Shown here: positions 1-5,184 of the stretch, in pieces
Layout: each line of letters begins with the position of its first letter
Numbering within the stretch: the first letter of the stretch is position 1
Source of the DNA: an uncultured Bacteroidota bacterium
GTDB lineage: Bacteria > Bacteroidota > Bacteroidia > 2-12-FULL-35-15
Reading direction: 5' to 3'
NCBI GenBank assembly: GCA_903881065.1
Contig: CAIRRW010000039.1
Location: 1-5,184, forward strand
Length of the DNA: 5,184 nt
Position numbers and translations under genes: made by a program
Notes under the pieces: model-generated
Database searches by the model: none
Seen by the model: only the letters and a program-made list of their open reading frames with translations
Told to the model about the DNA's origin: nothing

Positions 1-222
1 AGTAAATTTATCAAAATCTTCGCGATATAAAAATATTTTATGCTTTTCAAAAAAGAACTTACCATCCTCATCCATTCGTTTTTTGCTTTCTGTAACTGTT
101 AAATAATACTCATTTTTTTTGGTAGCTTTTACATCCAAAAAATAAGTTCGTTTCCCAGCTTTTACAACTTTAGAATAAATTTCTTCTCTTCCAAAATCAT
201 TTTTTCCATTTCCTTCTTCCAT
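1..222 (-). CDS. PUR-family (DUF3276-like) DNA/RNA-binding protein, N-terminal part
   Basis: Reading the minus strand from the ATG at 222-220 gives 74 open codons to the window edge, so the C-terminal part is outside. The translation starts MEEGNGKNDFGREEIYSKVV, followed by AGKRTYFLDVKAT (about residues 22-34), YYLTVTESKKR (39-49) and FEKHKIFLYREDF (58-70). The order REEIYSK, AGKRTYFxDVKAT, YYLTxTESK, KHKIFLY is what I know from the Bacteroidota DUF3276/PUR-alpha-like family. These are small proteins of roughly 100-130 residues with a PUR fold (beta sheet plus helix) that binds single-stranded DNA or RNA in the cytoplasm. The biological role in bacteria is poorly defined. The start is chosen because the family similarity begins a few residues after this ATG and the DNA just upstream is an A/T-rich leader. 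It is divergent from the oxidoreductase gene. Family assignment is from remembered motifs, not a search. Confidence 0.88.
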   Translation of the reverse strand, partial: MEEGNGKNDFGREEIYSKVVKAGKRTYFLDVKATKKNEYYLTVTESKKRMDEDGKFFFEKHKIFLYREDFDKFT

Positions 223-260
223 CTTTTTTTTATTTAATTAATCTTCGATTTGATAATGTG

Positions 261-291
261 CAAATGTTTATATAATATTGATTAAAAGCAA
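261..291 (-). promoter_or_regulatory. possible promoter of the PUR-family gene
   Basis: On the minus strand, AACATTTG (268-261) resembles the Bacteroidota -7 box TAnnTTTG but lacks the leading TA. A TTG (291-289) lies 20 bases upstream where the -33 element is expected. It would give a leader of about 30 nt before the ATG at 222. The match is partial, so this is a weak call. Confidence 0.3.
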
Positions 292-413
292 CACTTGTTA
301 ATAACTTTTTCTTTACTGAGCCTAGTTTAATATCAATCCAAATAAGTATTTCATGTTTTATAAATTTATTTCCTTCTCAAAAAATGAAAACACCTTCCAT
401 CTTTTAATTTATT

Positions 414-421
414 TATCTTTG
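414..421 (+). promoter_or_regulatory. -7 promoter box (TATCTTTG) for the FAD oxidoreductase gene
   Basis: TATCTTTG matches the Bacteroidota primary-sigma -7 consensus TAnnTTTG exactly. It sits 23 bases before the ATG at 445, implying a leader of roughly 15-20 nt. No TTTG or TTG is present about 19-21 bases upstream, so the -33 element is weak or absent. The short leader supports the ATG at 445 as the real start. Confidence 0.55.
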
Positions 422-444
422 AACGATTAGTTAATCAGGCAACA

Positions 445-1977
445 ATGAAAATCAATATAATCGGAAGTGGCGTATCAGGGATGACTGCAGGTATTTACTT
501 GCAGATGAATGGGTTTGAAACTCATATTTTCGAAAAACATTCTATTCCCGGTGGACTTTGTACGAGTTGGAAAAAAGGTGAATATATTTTTGACAGTTGT
601 GCTCATTGGATTTTGGGAAGTGATTCCGGCTCTTCCTTTTATAAAATATGGAACGAAATACTTGATATGAAAAAGATTAAATTTCATAATCATGATATTC
701 GAATGGAAGTTGGCCTGAAAAATAATACTAATAAGTACGGTGATAAAACATTTTATCTATATACCAACCTTTCAAAGTTAGAGGAATATATGATAGATAT
801 TGCTCCCGAAGACACCAAAGCAATTAAGGAATTCATAAAACCAATTCGGGTAATGCAAAAGTTCGATTTGCCCCCTATATTAGATGATTTGCCACTTTTC
901 AAATCCATATTAAGAGGTATAAAAATGACCAGATATCTTGAATTTCTTTATTGGTTTCTGAAAATAAAAAATTATACCAACTTTACTTATTCAAAGAAAT
1001 TCAAGAATCCATTCCTGAAAGAGAGTTTCGAATTGTTATATGATGGCGACGAAGTAAATATGATGGTTTTAACTTTGCCTTTGTCTGTATTTGATAAAAA
1101 GAGCGCTGGTTACCCGATAGGAGGTTCGATGGAGTTTGCTAAAAAGATAGAACAAACTTATTTGAACTTAGGAGGAACAATACATTATAATACTCCGGTA
1201 AAAAAAATACTTACTGAAAATGGAATTGCTAATGGAGTATTGGTAAGGAACAACATTCAGCATTTCTCTGACATTACTATTTCTGCAGCAGATTGGAATT
1301 TTACGGTGTTTGATGCCTTGGATGGAAAATATGTAACGAATGAAATGCTGGACTTAAAAAACAAGAAAAGTTTAAAAGTATTCTATTCTGTTATGCAATT
1401 CTGTTTTGGTATTGCAAAAGATTTATCAGATGTTCCTCACTTTTCCAGAATTCCATTGAAGGAACCATTGATTTCTCCGGATGGAACAGAATATAATCGC
1501 TTCGAAGTTCATGTATACAATTATGATAGTTCGTTGGCACCAGAGGGTAAAACTGCTGTAACTGTGAGTTTTTACACAACTAATCAGGATTTTTGGATTG
1601 ATGCCAGAAAGGATGACAGACCTAAATATAGAACTGCTAAAACAGAATTTACCATCAAAGTTATTGATTTGCTTGATGAGCGGTTAGGTGATATTAAAGA
1701 TAAAATTGAAGTTATAGATGTTGCCACCCCAGCTACATTTCAACGATATACAGGAAATTGGAAAGGAAGTACTCAAGGCTGGTTGCCAGGGAAGAACCTA
1801 TTAGCTAAATCGCCTGTTGGGTTTAAATTACCTGGAATTAAAAACTTCTATTATTCGAGCCATTGGAATCAACCAGGTGGAGGATTGCCCATTGCTATAA
1901 AAACAGGGCGAGATGTTGCAAAATTGATTTGCAAAGAACATAACGTCAAGTTTAAAGTATTACCTCGTACTATATAA
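445..1977 (+). CDS. FAD-dependent oxidoreductase of the phytoene desaturase / retinol saturase superfamily (CrtI-like)
   Basis: A complete 510-residue protein. The N-terminus has a dinucleotide-binding fold: GSGVSG at residues 7-12 (GxGxxG), acidic E30 at the end of the second strand, then PGGLCTSW at 35-42, the superfamily's flavin-contacting segment. YPIGGSMEFA at 223-232, GGTIHYNTPVKKIL just after it and ISAAD at 279-283 match the central region of CrtI/CrtO-type enzymes. The C-terminus has QPGGGLP at 476-482, the conserved closing FAD-binding motif, followed by a helix GRDVAKLI. Such enzymes saturate, desaturate or isomerise long polyene or lipid substrates. They are cytoplasmic or peripheral to the membrane; no signal peptide is seen. 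Length is normal for the family, with no frameshift or missing cofactor motif. The substrate cannot be read from the sequence: no phytoene synthase, cyclase or other carotenoid gene adjoins it. It is most like the large, poorly characterised CrtI-like group with a GGxCTxW start. The gene stands alone, divergent from the PUR gene and convergent with the next. Confidence 0.88.
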   Translation: MKINIIGSGVSGMTAGIYLQMNGFETHIFEKHSIPGGLCTSWKKGEYIFDSCAHWILGSDSGSSFYKIWNEILDMKKIKFHNHDIRMEVGLKNNTNKYGDKTFYLYTNLSKLEEYMIDIAPEDTKAIKEFIKPIRVMQKFDLPPILDDLPLFKSILRGIKMTRYLEFLYWFLKIKNYTNFTYSKKFKNPFLKESFELLYDGDEVNMMVLTLPLSVFDKKSAGYPIGGSMEFAKKIEQTYLNLGGTIHYNTPVKKILTENGIANGVLVRNNIQHFSDITISAADWNFTVFDALDGKYVTNEMLDLKNKKSLKVFYSVMQFCFGIAKDLSDVPHFSRIPLKEPLISPDGTEYNRFEVHVYNYDSSLAPEGKTAVTVSFYTTNQDFWIDARKDDRPKYRTAKTEFTIKVIDLLDERLGDIKDKIEVIDVATPATFQRYTGNWKGSTQGWLPGKNLLAKSPVGFKLPGIKNFYYSSHWNQPGGGLPIAIKTGRDVAKLICKEHNVKFKVLPRTI

Positions 1978-1985
1978 TCAATTGA

Positions 1986-2027
1986 AAAAGAGAAAGGGTT
2001 TGAATGTTTTCAAACCCTTTCTCTTTT
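1986..2027. terminator. bidirectional rho-independent terminator between convergent genes
   Basis: A perfect 19-bp inverted repeat: left arm 1986-2004 (AAAAGAGAAAGGGTTTGAA), 4-nt loop 2005-2008, right arm 2009-2027. It begins 9 bases after the oxidoreductase stop and ends 17 bases before the stop of the minus-strand gene. The arms begin with A and end with T runs, so a U-rich 3' end forms on either strand (CTTTT rightward, CTTTTT leftward). One hairpin can therefore end both transcripts. Confidence 0.9.
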
Positions 2028-2044
2028 AAATAAACTCCGATTCT

Positions 2045-3688
2045 TTATTTCCTGCCTCCACCACCTGAGGGGCGACTTGAAGGTGCCGACCTTGATGGTG
2101 CTGAAGGGCGAGGAGCAGGCTGTGATTGCTGACTTGGTGATGGCTGTGCCTGTTCCCAATTATTCCTATGATACTCCTGGGCATCATGGATATTATTAAA
2201 ATTATTATTGTTTCGTGGCTGTGTCTGTTCCGTATTTGGCCTTACAACTGGTGTAGGAGGCACCTGAGGACGAGTAGGTACTATTGGTGTCGACCTGTCA
2301 ATTTTTATATGAGGCTGACTTTCCGGTTTAGGTAGTATTTCCGGATTGTTTTCCGGGCGTGCTGCACCATCCGTTTTTGGTTGTTCTTTACTATTTAAAG
2401 AAGGATATTTGTTATTATTTTTCTGGAAATACTGATCGCGTGCTTCAGCTGAAAGAGGCTTACCTCCTTGCTGTTTGCGAGCCTCTTCATTCATCTGCCC
2501 TACCTGCCTTATTACCTCTACTCTATTAGTTTTATTAGTTCTGAAATCAGCAGGTAAATACTTACGATTATCACGTACCCAGCCGCTCACCACTCTGCCA
2601 TTTCCTGTTAATGTTCTTCGGTGCCCGTAATAATGATTAACGTATACATCACCTAAATGCGGATGATGATGGCAATGTTCGGGATGATAGAAAAACCAAT
2701 TGGTGAAGTAAAATGAAGGTGCTCCAAAAACTACCATATTACCGAATGCATCATAATAGAATCCACAATCGAACCAAAATGGATACGGATACCAATAGCT
2801 ATATGGATACCAGGTAGGATAACCAAACCAATATGAATATGGAGTACAGTTATAATTAGTGACATAATCAGGAGCTGGCGATGCATGTATTTCATCTTCA
2901 GAATATCCGTTTTCCTGAGAATATTCATTAGAAGCACTCTTCATATCAGCTGCTGCATCAGGGTTTTCTTCAATTGTTTTTTTCCACTGAACTGCATCTT
3001 CAGCATTTTGCCTCGCTTCGGCAAGGTTAATACCATCTACCCAGGCAATAACACCTTGCGGATCGCGGCGGTAATGGTCACCTACACGAACTGTCATATT
3101 CAGATGGTCGTTCAACAGATTAATAATTTCAGGATACTGAATAAGCACTCTCAAAGCATCCTGAGTTCCGCGTGAATAATCTGCTAAAATCTGTTCGAAC
3201 TGCATATTGGTTTCCATTTGAATGTCGTCCATTCGCTTTAGAATTTGAAAATGTTCCCGTTCATTATGTATAGCTGTTTGGCGAATGTTCTCAGGGTAAG
3301 TATTAAGGTAGTTATTCAGCTCTTCTCTCGACTTTTTTCCTCCTCTAACCAAGTAAGTAATTAAATCAGGGTAACGGCTTAAATCCCAAAAATCTTCCTG
3401 TTCGTCCTTGGAATAGTCGCCAATAAGATTAGCGAAGTTGGTGCTCGTAGTTTTCTGAAGACTGGCAATGTTAACAATAGCTGCAGGATATTCGCAGGCT
3501 TCAAAAATATTCAATCTAATGTTGGAAGGATACATGGCAAGTGCATTTATGGCTGCCGAATCCTCTTTCATGATATGTTTGGACGACGGAGTTGGTGGCG
3601 TAGCATAAGGCTGCTGTGCAAAGGCGGTAGTATTTAACAAGTAAAGTACTACCAAACTTAATGCGCTGGTTAATGTTTTAATTCTCAT
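2045..3688 (-). CDS. secreted protein with DUF3300-like architecture (aromatic/His-rich belt, Pro/Gln/Ser-rich tail)
   Basis: A complete 547-residue exported protein of unknown function. Residues 1-24 form a Sec signal peptide: R2/K4, hydrophobic core 9-18, cleavage after AFA at 24. Residues about 40-240 are helical and carry five YPxxI motifs (Y53, Y67, Y106, Y131, Y185), including two similar units at 88-114 and 167-194. Residues 275-334 are extremely rich in Tyr, Trp, Phe and Pro (for example YWYPYPFWF at 298-306). A His cluster follows at 335-356, including HPEHCHHHPH. Residues about 400-428 are a charged helical stretch, and 430-547 are low-complexity Pro/Asn/Gln/Ser ending in GGGGRK. 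A helical domain with YP motifs followed by a Tyr/Trp/Pro belt recalls DUF3300 proteins such as E. coli YacH, but I cannot confirm homology. Likely periplasmic or surface-exposed. The ATG at 3688 is set by the signal peptide and the promoter at 3740-3770. It is monocistronic by context. No stop or frameshift is seen, despite the repetitive sequence. Confidence 0.85.
   Translation of the reverse strand: MRIKTLTSALSLVVLYLLNTTAFAQQPYATPPTPSSKHIMKEDSAAINALAMYPSNIRLNIFEACEYPAAIVNIASLQKTTSTNFANLIGDYSKDEQEDFWDLSRYPDLITYLVRGGKKSREELNNYLNTYPENIRQTAIHNEREHFQILKRMDDIQMETNMQFEQILADYSRGTQDALRVLIQYPEIINLLNDHLNMTVRVGDHYRRDPQGVIAWVDGINLAEARQNAEDAVQWKKTIEENPDAAADMKSASNEYSQENGYSEDEIHASPAPDYVTNYNCTPYSYWFGYPTWYPYSYWYPYPFWFDCGFYYDAFGNMVVFGAPSFYFTNWFFYHPEHCHHHPHLGDVYVNHYYGHRRTLTGNGRVVSGWVRDNRKYLPADFRTNKTNRVEVIRQVGQMNEEARKQQGGKPLSAEARDQYFQKNNNKYPSLNSKEQPKTDGAARPENNPEILPKPESQPHIKIDRSTPIVPTRPQVPPTPVVRPNTEQTQPRNNNNFNNIHDAQEYHRNNWEQAQPSPSQQSQPAPRPSAPSRSAPSSRPSGGGGRK
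3107..3427 (-). repeat. two diverged protein repeat units within the DUF3300-like gene
   Basis: Residues 88-114 (3427-3347) and 167-194 (3190-3107) share the pattern [LI]xxDYS[KR]xxQ[DE]xxxxLxxYPx[LI]IxxL. Shared positions include D91/D170, Y92/Y171, S93/S172, Q97/Q176, L103/L182, Y106/Y185, P107/P186, I110/I189 and L113/L192. The second copy starts 79 residues after the first. The similarity is at protein level, which suggests an old internal duplication within the helical domain. The coordinates span both units and the sequence between them. Confidence 0.6.
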
Positions 3689-3739
3689 TTTTTTATTGAT
3701 TTATGGTGATGTTAAATTTACACTGCATTACTAATCAGA

Positions 3740-3770
3740 CAAAGGTAGCGTACTAAAGATTAATATCAAA
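3740..3770 (-). promoter_or_regulatory. Bacteroidota-type promoter of the DUF3300-like gene
   Basis: On the minus strand, TTTG (3770-3767), exactly 19 bases, then TACCTTTG (3747-3740). This fits the Bacteroidota consensus TTTG-N19-TAnnTTTG in both boxes and spacing. Transcription would begin near 3734, leaving a leader of about 45 nt before the ATG at 3688. The leader is A-rich just before the start (AATAAAAAA) and has no Shine-Dalgarno sequence, as is usual in this phylum. Confidence 0.8.
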
Positions 3771-3824
3771 TGATTATACACACTACTTCTGTTTTCTATA
3801 GTTTAAATATGATTTTTGTCAGTT

Positions 3825-3832
3825 TAATTTTG
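3825..3832 (+). promoter_or_regulatory. candidate -7 box (TAATTTTG) for the small membrane protein gene
   Basis: TAATTTTG matches TAnnTTTG exactly, but no -33 TTTG lies 19-21 bases upstream. It would give a long leader of about 240 nt before the ATG at 4081. A nearer alternative, TAAACTTG at 4034-4041, has one mismatch and would give a leader of about 33 nt, also without a clear -33. I cannot decide between them. Confidence 0.25.
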
Positions 3833-3939
3833 TCGGGCACCTGAGTAAAAAACCAGTGCAACTTAGTATTTACAATAGGTCCATTAGTTTTATCACAAAT
3901 TTGTAATCCTATCCATTGTTAAAATAATATAAAATCTTT

Positions 3940-3955
3940 ATGCAACCATGCAACC
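3940..3955. repeat. tandem octamer ATGCAACC x2
   Basis: Two perfect adjacent copies of ATGCAACC (3940-3947 and 3948-3955), with the complementary core GGTTGC again at 4025-4030 upstream of the small membrane protein gene. It could be a protein-binding site or chance. No known operator matches it to my knowledge. Confidence 0.4.
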
Positions 3956-4080
3956 TTTTTAATAATCCCTACGTCTGAATTACAAGAAGCAATAAAAAAC
4001 ATTAATCTAATAAATGATATGATTGGTTGCTAATAAACTTGAAATAATACTTTAATAATAAGAAATTAAACATTTTAAAC

Positions 4081-4470
4081 ATGAAAACAAATCTCAATTT
4101 AAACGGTAGAAATCTCAGCCATACAATACTTAGGTCGGGAGCGTTATTAATTTCAAACATTATCCTTTTTTCTTACTCTGCATCGGCGCAAAATGATGGC
4201 CCAAGTTTGGATAATGCAAAAAGGAATGTAAAAGCAATAGGGGCTGAATTGACAAGAGAAGAAAAATTGAGCTACTTAGGTATGGTATTTGGTTTTATTC
4301 TGGTGATGGCAGTGGCTTGGGTAAGTACAGTATCTGCCAAAAAACGCCGAATTGCTAAGGAAGAAATGGTTAGAAGACGTCATTTGAATAATTCGGTAAA
4401 ACATTCGACCCACGACCCTTACTATAAACATCATGGTCATCATCATTCGCATACCGTTGCTCACAGCTAA
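4081..4470 (+). CDS. small single-pass membrane protein with signal peptide and His-rich C-terminus
   Basis: A complete 129-residue protein that I do not recognise. Residues 1-36 look like a signal peptide with an extended polar start (to R18), hydrophobic core about 20-31 and a cleavage site after SASA at 33-36. After a short polar segment (37-62, NDGPSLDNAKRNVKAIGAEL and onward) a transmembrane helix spans about 63-85 (YLGMVFGFILVMAVAWVSTV). It is followed at once by the positive stretch KKRR at 87-90, so the tail should face the cytoplasm. The tail is basic (RRR 98-100) and has 10 His among residues 101-129, including HHGHHHSH at 117-124, a plausible metal-binding patch. The mature protein would have a short periplasmic N-terminus. 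The first ATG is chosen because it begins the signal peptide. It is followed by a strong terminator, so it is probably transcribed alone. It is divergent from the DUF3300-like gene. Existence as a gene is well supported; function is unknown. Confidence 0.8.
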   Translation: MKTNLNLNGRNLSHTILRSGALLISNIILFSYSASAQNDGPSLDNAKRNVKAIGAELTREEKLSYLGMVFGFILVMAVAWVSTVSAKKRRIAKEEMVRRRHLNNSVKHSTHDPYYKHHGHHHSHTVAHS

Positions 4471-4534
4471 TTTACCTAACCAACATTAAAAGTACCTCTA
4501 CCATATTTTTCTTTTGTTAAAATTTGTTGTGATT

Positions 4535-4574
4535 AAAAATCCCTGATTTAAGAAATTAAATCAGGGATTTTTTT
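4535..4574. terminator. strong rho-independent terminator after the small membrane protein gene
   Basis: A perfect 17-bp inverted repeat: left arm 4535-4551, loop GAAA at 4552-4555, right arm 4556-4572. The core is ATCCCTGATTTAA with its complement, and a T run extends to 4574. It lies 64 bases after the stop at 4470. A-rich sequence on the left arm also gives a U-rich end on the minus strand. It can therefore serve the converging gene that ends at 4634 as well. Confidence 0.88.
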
Positions 4575-4633
4575 GTTTACTACTTACCTTGGCTTTGTAC
4601 TTTTTTTCTGTTTCCTATAACCTATTTTGCTGA

Positions 4634-5184
4634 TTATACAAAGGGAATTATCTGTAATTCGCTCCATTGGCTTGGTACTTCCTGATGTTTAATATTAGTC
4701 CAGCGAAAATAAATGTAAAGCACTTTGCCCACGCTGGCAGTACCAAGACTAAGTATAAAAGCTGCTTTCGAAAACAGTTTTCCGTTACCTATTTCATCAG
4801 CTGATGGTGCTTTAGTATTCGCATCACCAATTAAATATACTATTTCTACCGCATCGGTACCGGCTGCAAGTGATGCCCGTTTGGCATCAGTAGTGCTGCG
4901 GCATTTAAACCTAATTTTGCTGCCGCCAAGCAAAGTAAACAAGGCATTGCATTTTTCTACTATTTGAGGATGAATTTGCGTTGGAGTTTTACTAACCAGC
5001 ACCAAATTAAAAAGCAAGGCATCATCGGTAACGGTATCGGAGCAGGATGCGATAATATTAAGTTGTTACTGAGCGAACGAAATAAAATCTTTAATACACT
5101 TTTTCAACTTTTTGTTTAATGCTTCACCTCTTTGCAATGGGTCTTTTTTGGAAGCTTCTAAATCGGAACTGGTGCCTGTCATGG
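4634..5184 (-). pseudogene. C-terminal part of a hypothetical Bacteroidota protein, interrupted by an in-frame TAA
   Basis: The minus strand is open from the right edge (ATG at 5182-5180, reading MTGTSSDLEASKKDPLQRGE) to a TAA at 5068-5066. It then continues in the same frame for 143 more codons to the stop at 4636-4634. The part before the stop is a basic helix (LNKKLKKCIKDFISFAQ). The part after it contains VTDDA, then a beta-rich domain with AVEIVYLIGDA, a segment ending GKVLYIYFRWTN and final PSQWSELQIIPFV. I recall a common Bacteroidota hypothetical family of about 200-220 residues with this order: N-terminal helices, VTDxD, then a fibronectin-III-like end with EIWYKIG, GKTVYYWLRWVN and GPWS. 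On that comparison the stop falls inside one gene, replacing one codon between CAG and CAA. The N-terminus is outside the window. Alternatives are a sequencing error, or a shorter intact gene starting at the TTG at 5017-5015. Function is unknown; such proteins are not linked to a process I can name. Confidence 0.6.

Larger units (their letters stand above)
3771..4080. other. AT-rich divergent intergenic region
   Basis: Together with 3689-3770 this makes a 392-bp gap between divergent genes. It holds a candidate -7 box on the plus strand and a tandem octamer, both listed separately. The longest reading frame I noticed from an ATG on the plus strand is 24 codons (3770-3844), which has no supporting features. 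No RNA gene fold, riboswitch or long inverted repeat is recognisable. The copies of GCAACC at 3942-3947 and 3950-3955 could pair with GGTTGC at 4025-4030, but that is only 6 bp across a long loop. Confidence 0.5.

Noticed and set aside
475..693. 72-codon minus-strand frame
   Set aside because: It is antisense to the FAD-binding start of the oxidoreductase, where the plus-strand frame carries clear cofactor motifs.
2731..2937. 68-codon minus-strand frame rich in Ile, His and Met
   Set aside because: It lies inside the DUF3300-like gene in another frame. The Tyr/Trp/Pro codons of the aromatic belt read as Ile/His/Gly there, which explains its odd composition.
2885..3175. 96-codon plus-strand frame
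   Set aside because: It is antisense to the helical domain of the DUF3300-like gene and has no start signals or recognisable motifs of its own.
3770..3844. 24-codon plus-strand reading frame starting MIIHTTSVFYSLNM
   Set aside because: It is very short, overlaps the promoter of the divergent gene, and has no ribosome-binding or conservation evidence. It reads like chance in AT-rich DNA.
3689..4080. Riboswitch or small RNA gene in the divergent intergenic region
   Set aside because: Only weak 6-bp pairings are visible, with no recognisable conserved core and no terminator within the region.
4725..4967. 80-codon plus-strand frame
   Set aside because: It is antisense to the interrupted gene at 4634-5184, whose minus-strand frame has the better protein-like pattern.

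Overview
The window looks like a piece of a Bacteroidota chromosome. The DNA is AT-rich. Promoters carry the phylum's -7 box TAnnTTTG instead of a sigma70 -10 box, with a matching -33 TTTG in the best case. The region just before each start codon is A/T-rich with no Shine-Dalgarno sequence. The first gene belongs to the small PUR-like (DUF3276) family that is characteristic of this phylum. I cannot place it below phylum from the sequence alone.

Layout, left to right. The start of a PUR-family nucleic-acid-binding protein runs leftward off the window (1-222, minus). It is divergent from a complete FAD-dependent oxidoreductase of the phytoene desaturase/retinol saturase superfamily (445-1977, plus). 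That gene converges on a long secreted protein with a DUF3300-like layout (2045-3688, minus); a 19-bp perfect hairpin between them can terminate both. After a 392-bp divergent intergenic region comes a small single-pass membrane protein with a histidine-rich tail (4081-4470, plus). It ends at a second strong hairpin terminator, which also lies after the last gene. That last gene (4634-5184, minus) enters from the right edge and is interrupted by an in-frame TAA.

The genes do not form an obvious operon: each neighbouring pair is divergent or convergent, so each is probably its own transcription unit. No mobile element, tRNA, rRNA, CRISPR array or defence cassette is visible. I see no convincing undescribed multi-gene system. 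The points most worth a second look are the in-frame stop in the right-hand gene, the internal YP repeats and aromatic/histidine belt of the DUF3300-like protein, the small His-tailed membrane protein, and the unassigned substrate of the desaturase-like enzyme.
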